Positions 1 through 6,941 of a stretch of 12,044 nt of DNA are shown here, piece by piece. Source of the stretch: Bacteroidota bacterium. Lineage in GTDB: Bacteria > Bacteroidota > Ignavibacteria > Ignavibacteriales > Ignavibacteriaceae. Position 1 is the stretch's first letter. Each line of letters begins with the position of its first letter. The position numbers and the translations under genes were made by a program. The notes under the pieces were generated by a model, which worked only from the letters and a program-made list of their open reading frames with translations, was not told where the DNA came from and made no database searches. The DNA lies in contig JAJYSI010000048.1 of NCBI GenBank assembly GCA_021793635.1, positions 1 through 12,044 on the forward strand, given 5' to 3'.

Positions 1-1
1 G

Positions 2-64
2 AGCAAGATTATTGTAGTAAAAGGCTTGATGAGTTACATTGAAACGTTCTTTATTAACTACTAA
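2..64 (+). CDS. Possible C-terminal end of an upstream gene (partial)
   Basis: Reading from base 2 there are 20 open codons ending in TAA at 62-64; the last residues read KGLMSYIETFFINY. The other two forward frames hit a stop within the first 42 bases. The mix of hydrophobic and aromatic residues is plausible for a protein end, and the stop lies 49 bases before the next start, so this could be the previous gene of the same operon. Twenty codons are too few to identify a family, and an open stretch this short could be chance. Confidence 0.4.
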   Translation, partial: SKIIVVKGLMSYIETFFINY

Positions 65-113
65 GTAGGAACTAAATAGTGGTATCATACATAAACTAAT
101 TATTGGAGGTTAG

Positions 114-581
114 ATGAAAGTGATTAAGTATCTCGTTCCGCTGGCGTTTGTGCTGTTTGCGTCATGTACTTCTCTTGTTTTGAAGCCGGCGGATTTCTCC
201 TGGCCCGTTGAGTCCGTATTAAAAGCCGATGATAATGGTAACGTAAATATTCAGCGTTACTCTATCAGCTTTAATGTTAAGCCGTTGTTCTTTAAGGAAA
301 CCGGCGACTCAACTGCCTACCAGAATGAACCAATTAGGGTTATCAGAAACATGAAAGGTTATTATTTTATGGTAGCTAATAATTTTAAGAACGTTTACGT
401 GTTCAATGTTAAAGACGGCGGCTTTAGCCTGGATAAGACAATTGAAATCTCGAAAAAAACAGGCGTTGATAATCCAGCCTTCAATCAAAGAACTCCCTAT
501 ATCGAACTTGTATACGGGCAGAATAGTGATCAGAAACTTAATCTTACCGAAAAAGGCATCGTAAAGCAGGAGGGCAAATAA
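114..581 (+). CDS. Short outer-envelope lipoprotein of unknown function
   Basis: This encodes a 155-residue exported protein that I do not recognise. The N-terminus is a lipoprotein signal: Lys2 and Lys5, a hydrophobic stretch, then the lipobox FASC with Cys18 as the lipidated residue. About 138 residues remain after cleavage. They look like a small mostly beta domain with alternating hydrophobic and polar residues and no further Cys; no catalytic motif is visible. The ATG start is supported by GGAGG at 105-109, four bases upstream. The stop TAA overlaps the next ATG by one base (TAATG at 579-583), so the two products are probably made together and may act together in the periplasm. Export and lipidation are well supported; the role is unknown. 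Confidence 0.85.
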   Translation: MKVIKYLVPLAFVLFASCTSLVLKPADFSWPVESVLKADDNGNVNIQRYSISFNVKPLFFKETGDSTAYQNEPIRVIRNMKGYYFMVANNFKNVYVFNVKDGGFSLDKTIEISKKTGVDNPAFNQRTPYIELVYGQNSDQKLNLTEKGIVKQEGK

Positions 582-1813
582 TGAAAAAGATTATTTTATT
601 TGCAGCTTCTGTTTCTTTTTTAATCTTGCTTAGCAGCCTAAGCTTTGCCCAGCAGGATTTTCAGATAGTTCAGAAATTCAAATCCCAGGAAAAGCAAATC
701 GAGCAGTCGATTAGAAATGCTCAAACTCTTACGGATATAGATACAATTCAGTCTCAGATAAATCAACTGCAGGCAAGCTTTCTCGATCATAAGGATTTGC
801 TTGATAAAAGTCTCTATCCGGATAACTTTAACGGCTCTATTCAAAAACTGAATGATGATTTATCTTTAAGACAGGAAGACTTTAGCCAGGTATCCAATCT
901 GCAAACAAAAGTTGCTCAAATGCAAACTCAAATTGACACCCTTAATGCTCAGAATGCTTCTCTGCTAAATCAGATTGAACAGATTCAAGAACAAAACAAG
1001 AAGGATGTTGCCAAGCTTGAAAGGACTATACGTGACTTAAGGTATTTGCTGCTAAGACGGGATAGGCTAATCGGCTCTATGCTCGGCAGCCTGCTTCCGC
1101 CGTCTTATGAAAAGAATGGAGAACTGTCTTCAAGCGAAAAAGAAAAAATCTATTCAAGAGCAAGACGGGAAGATCTTATTTCTAATTTAAGAAGATCGAT
1201 TGATGATAATATTAAGTTCCTGCAGGTTACCACGCTCAATCCTCAAGATTTGAATACTATCAGGAATCAGGAAAGCAGTCTTGAGACAATGTGGAATAAA
1301 TCCGGACCGGAAATAATAAAGATATTCTCTGCAAGGAAACAGGAAGTTAAAAATGCAAAGGAACTTGATTCCGCATTTTCTTCTTGGAAGAAGGCGATAA
1401 ATCAGCAGGCTTGGAGTTCAATACGGCAAAAGTTTGTCGATCATGGTGTTGCCTTAAACAGCTTCTCAAACGAAAATGAATTTACACAAACGCTCACTTC
1501 ATATATTGATACTGAGATGAAGGACGCAAGCGGAAGCGATTCCAAAAAAGCTTACAAAGTATTTGCGGATACCGTTTGGAACGGAAGCATAAAGCCGGAT
1601 TGGGTGCCGTACCTTACTTCCAATAATCAACTCAGCGAAGGAAATCTCGGCGCTATTGAAGCAAAGATTACACAATGGCAAAACTCCGTTGGTTCAAGCA
1701 ATATGATTTGGCTGTATGTTATTATCGGTGTTGTAATACTCGCAATTATCGGCTTCTTATTTAAATCCAAATCCTCTAAACCGCAGCAGAATGCTAAAAC
1801 AGAAGAGGCATAG
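581..1813 (+). CDS. Exported coiled-coil protein with C-terminal membrane anchor
   Basis: This encodes 410 residues of unknown function. Residues 1-23 form a signal peptide (KK, hydrophobic core, SFA before QQ). Residues 26-165 are rich in Gln, Leu and Ile with heptad-like spacing, clearest at about 102-160 (repeated QxQI and LxxQI patterns), which predicts a coiled coil. Residues 170-370 are mixed helical with conserved-looking Trp and Asp/Lys content. Residues 375-394 are a single hydrophobic segment, followed by a 16-residue polar tail with KSKSSK. The predicted topology is a periplasmic body, a C-terminal inner-membrane anchor and a short cytoplasmic tail. Translation is probably coupled to the preceding lipoprotein through the one-base overlap. 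A structural or scaffolding envelope role is inference only; I see no enzymatic motif. Confidence 0.85.
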   Translation: MKKIILFAASVSFLILLSSLSFAQQDFQIVQKFKSQEKQIEQSIRNAQTLTDIDTIQSQINQLQASFLDHKDLLDKSLYPDNFNGSIQKLNDDLSLRQEDFSQVSNLQTKVAQMQTQIDTLNAQNASLLNQIEQIQEQNKKDVAKLERTIRDLRYLLLRRDRLIGSMLGSLLPPSYEKNGELSSSEKEKIYSRARREDLISNLRRSIDDNIKFLQVTTLNPQDLNTIRNQESSLETMWNKSGPEIIKIFSARKQEVKNAKELDSAFSSWKKAINQQAWSSIRQKFVDHGVALNSFSNENEFTQTLTSYIDTEMKDASGSDSKKAYKVFADTVWNGSIKPDWVPYLTSNNQLSEGNLGAIEAKITQWQNSVGSSNMIWLYVIIGVVILAIIGFLFKSKSSKPQQNAKTEEA

Positions 1814-1834
1814 TAAGGCTGAATAAAAATTTAC

Positions 1835-1887
1835 AAGGTATAGGATATGCGGCATAAGGGCAGCCGGTTTCATATCCTATACCTTTT
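1835..1887 (+). terminator. Strong hairpin terminator after the lipoprotein/coiled-coil pair
   Basis: A perfect 15-base inverted repeat pairs 1835-1849 (AAGGTATAGGATATG) with 1871-1885. The T residues at 1884-1887 overlap the 3' arm. The 21-base loop contains a second short stem (CGGC at 1850-1853 with GCCG at 1863-1866). It begins 22 bases after the stop of the preceding gene, where a terminator would be expected. The T tract is short, and the stem is AT-rich and unusually long, so it could also be a dispersed palindrome that serves as a terminator. Its outer stem resembles the hairpin after acs. Confidence 0.7.
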
Positions 1888-2147
1888 GCTTTTAGTCTCC
1901 TTAGTCTACGTGCTTCCGGTTTTTAATCATTTCTGTTTTTGCTTCCTAAAAGTTAAGAGAAAATTGTTCTTTGTTTGATGCAATGATAAAAAATAATTTT
2001 TGTTTTACCGCAAAATATTGTTCACTAATGTTGATTATATCGTTTACAAGTTTTAATTTCAAACCCGCGTTCTTAATTCTACGGATCTAATCTGGACTTT
2101 TAATTAATCTTACATCATAAATTATTTAAAATCGTTGGGAGACTATA
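1888..2147 (+). promoter_or_regulatory. Upstream region of acs, no gene visible
   Basis: These 260 bases hold no credible coding frame and become very AT-rich towards acs, so they probably contain the acs promoter and leader. Weak sigma-70-like candidates exist, for example TTGTTT, 17 bases, TAATTT around 1971-2000 and TTGATT, 17 bases, TAATTT around 2030-2060, but none is convincing in this AT background. A probable ribosome binding site GGGAG lies at 2137-2141, six bases before the ATG. I see no clear operator palindrome or riboswitch. Confidence 0.4.
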
Positions 2148-4037
2148 ATGTCTGAGCAAAATCTTACTGGAGAAGTATTCTATCCGTCAAGTGAAGTTAT
2201 AAAACATGCGCATGCAAAGTGCGATGAAATTTACAGAGCAGCAGAAGAAGACCTTGAAGGCTTCTGGGCAAAGGAAGCTAAAGAGCTTCACTGGTTTAAG
2301 AAGTGGAATAAAGTACTGGATGATTCTCAAAAACCTTTTTACAAATGGTTCACCGGGGGAAAGACAAACATAGCTTACAACTGTCTTGATGTTCACGTAG
2401 AAACTTTCCGCCGCAATAAGCTTGCATTGATCTGGGAAGGGGAGAACGGTGAGTTCAGATCGTTCTCATATTTTTCTTTAAGAAGAGAGACCTGCAGATT
2501 TGCCAACGTACTTAAAAGCCTTGGCGTTCAGAAAGGCGATAGAGTAACGCTTTACATGGGAAGAATTCCGGAGCTTGCAATCGGAATGCTGGCTTGCGCA
2601 AGGATTGGCGCAATACATTCGGTTGTTTACGGCGGCTTTTCTGTTGAGTCGCTTCATGAAAGATTGGAAGACAGCCAGTCGAAAGTTTTAATTGTTGCGG
2701 ACGGATCTTATCAGAGAGGCAAAGTAGTTCAGCTTAAGAAGATTGCTGATGAAGCATTGCAGCGCGCTGCCACAGTAGAAAGCGTTCTGGTTGTAAAGCG
2801 TACCGGCGAGCCTGTTAACATGGAAGCAGGCAGAGACATGTGGTATCACGAATTAATGAACCTGCCCATAGCAAACAGCCACTGCAATATTGAGGTAATG
2901 GATGCAGAGGACCCGCTTTTCATTCTTTATACTTCGGGAACTACCGGCAAACCAAAAGCAATACTTCATACTCACGGCGGATATATGGTCGGAACGTATT
3001 CTACATTAAAATATGTATTTGATATTCACGAAGATGACCGTTACTGGTGCGCGGCAGACCCCGGCTGGATTACCGGACATAGTTATATTGTCTATGGACC
3101 GCTTTTAAACGGCGCTACTTCGTTTATGTATGAAGGCGCGCCGACTCATCCGTATCCCAACCGCTGGTGGCAGATGATTGAGAAATACGGAATAAATATT
3201 TTATATACCGCACCAACTGCAATAAGAGGATTGATGCGCTACGGCGAAGCCTGGCCGAACAGACATGATTTGTCTTCTCTTAGAATACTTGGCAGTGTTG
3301 GCGAGCCGATAAATCCGGAAGCATGGAAGTGGTACCACCGGGTAATCGGGAAAGAGAAATGCCCGATTATGGATACCTGGTGGCAGACAGAAACAGGAAT
3401 GTTCATGATTACACCGATGCCCTGCGTTCCATTGAAACCTGGTTCAGGTACTAAGCCTTTCCCCGGATTAAAAATGGATATTCTTGATGAGAATGGAAAT
3501 CCGGTTAAGGCGAATGAAGAAGGTTATCTTGTTATTAAAACACCCTGGCCTGCAATGATAAGAACTTTATATAATGACCCCGATAGATACGTAAAGCAAT
3601 ACTGGAGCAGGTTCCCGGGATATTATTTAACAGGCGACTCCGCAAGGCGCGATGAAGATGGTTACTACTGGGTTATCGGCAGAGTTGATGATGTAATAAA
3701 AGTATCCGGTTATAGATTAGGAACAGCAGAAATAGAAAGTGCACTGGTGAGCCATCACGCAGTTGCAGAAGCTGCTGCAATCGGTCTTCCGCATGATGTA
3801 AAAGGCAATGCAATCTTTACATACGTAATTCTTAAAGCAGGATTTGAGAAGAGCGATAAGCTTGCAGAAGAACTGCGGCTGCATGTCGGGCATGAAGTAG
3901 GTCCTATTGCAAAGCCGGAAAGTGTAGAGTTTGTGGATTCCTTGCCGAAGACACGAAGCGGAAAAATTATGCGCCGTGTACTTAAAGCGAAAGCACTCGG
4001 TCAGGATCCCGGTAATATTTCTACGCTTGAAGAATAA
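2148..4037 (+). CDS. acs: Acetyl-CoA synthetase (AMP-forming)
   Basis: The enzyme activates acetate with ATP to acetyl-AMP and transfers the acetyl group to CoA, in the cytoplasm. The 629-residue protein is close to the usual family length (about 630-660). An N-terminal Acs-type segment (about 15-75) is followed by the AMP-binding domain: the P-loop YTSGTTGKPK at 261-270, TAPTAIR at 354-360, WWQTETG at 411-417 (acetate pocket and adenylate site), and YLTGD at 493-497. The hinge and C-terminal domain follow: GRVDDVIKVSGYRLGTAEIE at 511-530 and PKTRSGKIMRR at 600-610, where Lys606 is the catalytic lysine known in this family to be switched off by acylation. KVSGYR replaces the NVSGHR form common in enterobacterial Acs. 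GGGAG at 2137-2141 supports the ATG. It appears to be a single-gene unit between two hairpins. Another short-chain acyl-CoA specificity is possible, but the Trp-containing WWQTETG favours acetate. Confidence 0.96.
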   Translation: MSEQNLTGEVFYPSSEVIKHAHAKCDEIYRAAEEDLEGFWAKEAKELHWFKKWNKVLDDSQKPFYKWFTGGKTNIAYNCLDVHVETFRRNKLALIWEGENGEFRSFSYFSLRRETCRFANVLKSLGVQKGDRVTLYMGRIPELAIGMLACARIGAIHSVVYGGFSVESLHERLEDSQSKVLIVADGSYQRGKVVQLKKIADEALQRAATVESVLVVKRTGEPVNMEAGRDMWYHELMNLPIANSHCNIEVMDAEDPLFILYTSGTTGKPKAILHTHGGYMVGTYSTLKYVFDIHEDDRYWCAADPGWITGHSYIVYGPLLNGATSFMYEGAPTHPYPNRWWQMIEKYGINILYTAPTAIRGLMRYGEAWPNRHDLSSLRILGSVGEPINPEAWKWYHRVIGKEKCPIMDTWWQTETGMFMITPMPCVPLKPGSGTKPFPGLKMDILDENGNPVKANEEGYLVIKTPWPAMIRTLYNDPDRYVKQYWSRFPGYYLTGDSARRDEDGYYWVIGRVDDVIKVSGYRLGTAEIESALVSHHAVAEAAAIGLPHDVKGNAIFTYVILKAGFEKSDKLAEELRLHVGHEVGPIAKPESVEFVDSLPKTRSGKIMRRVLKAKALGQDPGNISTLEE

Positions 4038-4053
4038 TCGTGGGATTACGGTA

Positions 4054-4091
4054 TAAAGGTATAAGGGAATTTTTTATCTCTTATACCTTTA
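4054..4091 (+). terminator. Hairpin terminator after acs
   Basis: Bases 4055-4065 (AAAGGTATAAG) are perfectly complementary to 4080-4090. The stem extends inward through one G-U pair to 4068/4077 and outward by one T-A pair, giving about 15 pairs with an 8-base T-rich loop at 4069-4076. It starts 16 bases after the acs stop. There is no T run after the 3' arm, so intrinsic termination is less certain than position suggests. The 5' side contains a tandem 8-base repeat, GGTATAAA then GGTATAAG, at 4050-4065. The outer stem resembles that of the hairpin at 1835-1885. Confidence 0.55.
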
Positions 4092-4116
4092 ACTTTCTAT
4101 CCTCCAACAAATCTTT

Positions 4117-4144
4117 TTGATAATTGAAGGCGCCTGTTTATATT
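4117..4144 (+). promoter_or_regulatory. Candidate sigma-70-type promoter for the lipoprotein/receptor operon
   Basis: TTGATA at 4117-4122 and TATATT at 4139-4144 each match five of six consensus bases and are 16 bases apart. They lie in the 60-base gap between the hairpin after acs and the preferred GTG start at 4151. The predicted transcription start is about 4150-4152, on the start codon itself. The region is AT-rich, so a chance match cannot be excluded. Confidence 0.35.
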
Positions 4145-4150
4145 TTTTAC

Positions 4151-4675
4151 GTGAAAAAATTTTTACAATACCTAATAATTCTGCTTCTGCCAATAATGTT
4201 TGCTGTCGGCTGTAATCCGGGCATTACTCCAGCTACTTCTGCGGAAGAAAATCAAACAGCCGGATTCAGCGGAACAATTACTTTTAAAGGAGAATGGTCT
4301 CCTGATGTAAAGTGGACTCTTCTGGTAGTTTTTAAGGATCCTTTAACTTCATCGGCATCCTTTAATATTTTTAACGTCGGCTATATCAGCCATCCAATAC
4401 CAAATAATATAAATGAATTTTCATTTTCGACTGCAGTAGATTCCGGAATTATTCCAATTACTGCCGGAACTTATTCCTATGTTGCAATTGCACAATCTAA
4501 AAAAGATACTCTTTCTATCAACCGTGCAGATTGGAATGTAGTCGGAGTTTATTATGCGAACGGTGATACAACTCAGCCGGGCAAATTGACGATTCCTTCA
4601 AACTCCTTTGTAACAGGTGTAAATATTACTTGCGATTTTAAAAAGCCGCCGGTTCAGCCTCCGGGAGGAAATTGA
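4151..4675 (+). CDS. Lipoprotein with a beta-sandwich-like domain, partner of the TonB receptor
   Basis: The preferred start is GTG at 4151, which gives 174 residues and a textbook lipoprotein signal: MKKFLQY, a hydrophobic core and the lipobox AVGC with Cys21. A TTG at 4124 would add nine residues ahead of the Lys pair; neither start has a Shine-Dalgarno sequence. After a polar linker the mature part contains a beta-rich domain (GFSGTITFKGEW, later GTYSYVAIAQSKK, then NITCDF) that resembles small carboxypeptidase-regulatory or transthyretin-like modules in Bacteroidota-type lipoproteins. This resemblance is from memory and not aligned. The end is Pro/Gly-rich (PPVQPPGGN). The stop TGA overlaps the receptor ATG by one base (TGATG at 4673-4677). 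It is far too short to be a SusD-type lipoprotein. A role in ligand capture for the receptor is inference. Confidence 0.8.
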   Translation: MKKFLQYLIILLLPIMFAVGCNPGITPATSAEENQTAGFSGTITFKGEWSPDVKWTLLVVFKDPLTSSASFNIFNVGYISHPIPNNINEFSFSTAVDSGIIPITAGTYSYVAIAQSKKDTLSINRADWNVVGVYYANGDTTQPGKLTIPSNSFVTGVNITCDFKKPPVQPPGGN

Positions 4676-6867
4676 TGACCTTGCTTACTGCTAAACCTAT
4701 CTTCATCAAAAATATTTTTTTTATTTTGATATTCGCTGCACTGCCGGTGCTTGCACAAAGCCTTTATATAAGCGGATTAGTTACCGACTCAACAAACAAT
4801 CCTTTACCCGGAGTGAATGTAAAAGTAATCGGAACCAACCTTGGTGCTGCCTCCGGTGTTGACGGAAAATATTTTATCGGAAGCCTGAAACCTGGAAATT
4901 ATTCTCTCGAATTTTCAAGCATTGGTTATAAGACGAAAAACATTTCAAATCTAGATTTGAAAGACAAGCCTCTTAAATTAAATGTTGTACTTCTGCAGCA
5001 GCCTATAGAATCGCAGCAGGTTGTTGTTACTGCCAGCAAGTATGCTCAGCGACTTGCAGATTTGCCGGTAAGTGCAAGTATCATTCATGCTGACTTGTTT
5101 GAGAAAAAAGATATAAACGATCTTGAAGACGCAATGCGTTATGTACCAGGCGTAAACATGATTGATGATCAAATCAGCATCCGCGGCTCAAGCGGTTACA
5201 GCAGAGGTGCCGGCACCAGAGTGCTTCTGGCAATTGACGGCATTCCTTATTACACCGGCGATACAGGTGAAATTATTTGGGAAATAATTCCTACTCCCGA
5301 AATTGAAAGAGTCGAAGTTATTAAAGGAGCTTCCAGTTCACTTTACGGCTCATCAGCCATTGGCGGAGTAATAAATGTTATTACAAAGCCAATACCAGCA
5401 AAGCCTGTTACTTATATTAAAACAAGCGTTGGAGCTTACGATAAGCCGTCCTACAGCATCTGGAATTGGTCAAATGAATTGAGAACGTTCACCGGATTAA
5501 CTGCTGCTCATTCGCAAAGATTCGGGAATTTAGGACTTTCAGTTTCATTAACCAGGCTTTCCGATATGAGCTACAAACAGAGCGGATATTATACAAGATA
5601 CATCGGCTTCCTAAAAGGTGTTTATGATTTTTCTTCTTCATCTTCTTTGACGTTTTTAGCTAACTCAATGAATCAGCATGACGGTACTTTTCTTTACTGG
5701 AAGAATTCCCGCAATGCATTAGTTCCGCCGGATGCCGACCAGGGTGAATCGGTTACTTCGGGAAGATATATGTTCGGCGCGATTTATAAAGATGTCTTAA
5801 GCAATAACTTCTTCTTAAATATTCGAGGGAGTTATTATAGGAATGATTGGGCTGACCAGACCTCTGCTCAAAATAATTCTTTATCAAATCTTTACAGGCT
5901 TGAAGTTCAGACAAATGCAAATCTTTTTAATAATTTTATTCTGGTCTCCGGAATTGAAGCTACCGCAGATAATGTTACATCAAATATTTTTAGCAACCAA
6001 ACAGCAAATGGATTCGGAATTTATTCTCAGGCAGATTACAAGTTTCATTTTCCTCTTTCAACTACTTTCGGAATCAGATATGACTACAGCAAGCTTAGCA
6101 ATCAAATCGGAGTAAGTGCGCTTTCGCCAAAAGTTGGATTAAATTATAGAATGTCAAACCGGTTATCGCTTAGGTCTTCATTCGGTACAGGCTTTAGAGC
6201 GCCGACTCTTGCAGAAGCTTACACTTCGACTTCAACCGGCGGCATTACCATAAGACCAAATCCAAATCTTAAACCTGAATCCAACTGGACATTTGAAATA
6301 GGCGCGAATTATCAGCTTACAAATTATATCAACTTTGATGCAGCAGTTTTTGATAATGAATATTACGATTTCATCGAACCGACGGTTGATCCGGCAGACG
6401 GCTTTGTTCATTTCGAAAATGTAACCAGAGCCCGGATTCAAGGTCTCGAATTCAATTCTAATTATTCTTTTCTTGATAACCGCTTGAAGTTTTCGTTGAA
6501 TTATACTTATCTCTGGGCAAGAGATCTTCAGCTTAATCAGCCGCTCAAATACAGACCAAGAAATATGGCTTTAGCAAGCGTAGATTATTCCATCGACAAT
6601 TTTGATTTCGGAGCAGATTTCCGTTACTCAAGTAAAGTTGAAGAAATGGATTTTGAACTTGTAACCTTAGGTGTTGTAAAAGACGGCACCAAGAGAGTTG
6701 ATATTCAGGTGCTTGATTTGAGGGCTTCCTACAACCTAAATCATTTTGGAATTCCGGCAAAAGTATTCTTTAATGTTAATAACGTTTTCAATTATAATTA
6801 TGTTGAACTTATCGCTAATCTTGCCCCGATAAGAAATTATTCTCTGAGCATGGAATTTTTGTTTTAA
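4675..6867 (+). CDS. TonB-dependent outer-membrane receptor
   Basis: This 730-residue outer-membrane transporter takes up a ligand using energy from TonB. The ATG at 4675 is chosen over the TTG at 4672 because GGAGG at 4664-4668 sits six bases before it. Residues 1-27 are a signal peptide ending VLA before Gln28. Residues 31-107 form a carboxypeptidase-regulatory-like beta domain (ISGLVTD, LPGVNVKVIGT, DGKYFIG, GYKT). QQVVVTA at 114-120 is a TonB-box-like stretch. The plug, about 125-240, carries SIRGSSGYSRG and RVEVIKGASSSLYGS followed by GGVINVIT. The rest is beta-barrel with the family motifs GFRAPTLAE (506-514) and NPNLKPES (529-536), and a terminal aromatic residue (EFLF). There is no N-terminal STN signalling domain. 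The ligand cannot be told from sequence; siderophore, cobalamin or other small molecules are all possible. It is translationally coupled to the upstream lipoprotein. Confidence 0.95.
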   Translation: MTLLTAKPIFIKNIFFILIFAALPVLAQSLYISGLVTDSTNNPLPGVNVKVIGTNLGAASGVDGKYFIGSLKPGNYSLEFSSIGYKTKNISNLDLKDKPLKLNVVLLQQPIESQQVVVTASKYAQRLADLPVSASIIHADLFEKKDINDLEDAMRYVPGVNMIDDQISIRGSSGYSRGAGTRVLLAIDGIPYYTGDTGEIIWEIIPTPEIERVEVIKGASSSLYGSSAIGGVINVITKPIPAKPVTYIKTSVGAYDKPSYSIWNWSNELRTFTGLTAAHSQRFGNLGLSVSLTRLSDMSYKQSGYYTRYIGFLKGVYDFSSSSSLTFLANSMNQHDGTFLYWKNSRNALVPPDADQGESVTSGRYMFGAIYKDVLSNNFFLNIRGSYYRNDWADQTSAQNNSLSNLYRLEVQTNANLFNNFILVSGIEATADNVTSNIFSNQTANGFGIYSQADYKFHFPLSTTFGIRYDYSKLSNQIGVSALSPKVGLNYRMSNRLSLRSSFGTGFRAPTLAEAYTSTSTGGITIRPNPNLKPESNWTFEIGANYQLTNYINFDAAVFDNEYYDFIEPTVDPADGFVHFENVTRARIQGLEFNSNYSFLDNRLKFSLNYTYLWARDLQLNQPLKYRPRNMALASVDYSIDNFDFGADFRYSSKVEEMDFELVTLGVVKDGTKRVDIQVLDLRASYNLNHFGIPAKVFFNVNNVFNYNYVELIANLAPIRNYSLSMEFLF

Positions 6868-6941
6868 ATTACCAAATATTAATTTTGTATGAAATTTAAA
6901 TAATTGACCCGACTGATTAAGTAGGGGAGAAAGAATCGAAA

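Noticed and set aside
1971..2060. Sigma-70-like boxes upstream of acs
   Set aside because: Several weak matches of equal quality occur in this AT-rich stretch, so no single promoter can be supported.
4124..4126. TTG at 4124 as the start of the second lipoprotein
   Set aside because: It has no ribosome binding site and puts nine extra residues before the charged part of the signal peptide; GTG at 4151 gives a standard lipoprotein N-terminus. It is not fully excluded.
4672..4677. TTG at 4672 as the start of the TonB receptor
   Set aside because: The ATG at 4675 is the next codon, has the better start base, and is six bases from GGAGG.
5843..6115. A 90-residue plus-strand open frame in another frame of the TonB receptor
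   Set aside because: The receptor frame is continuous and carries family motifs on both sides, so this is an out-of-frame shadow and not evidence of a frameshift.
6858..6887. Bacteroides-type promoter TTTG, 18 bases, TAATTTTG before the TatD fusion gene
   Set aside because: The spacing is one base short of the usual 19-21, the -33 element overlaps the end of the receptor gene, and such matches are expected by chance in AT-rich DNA.
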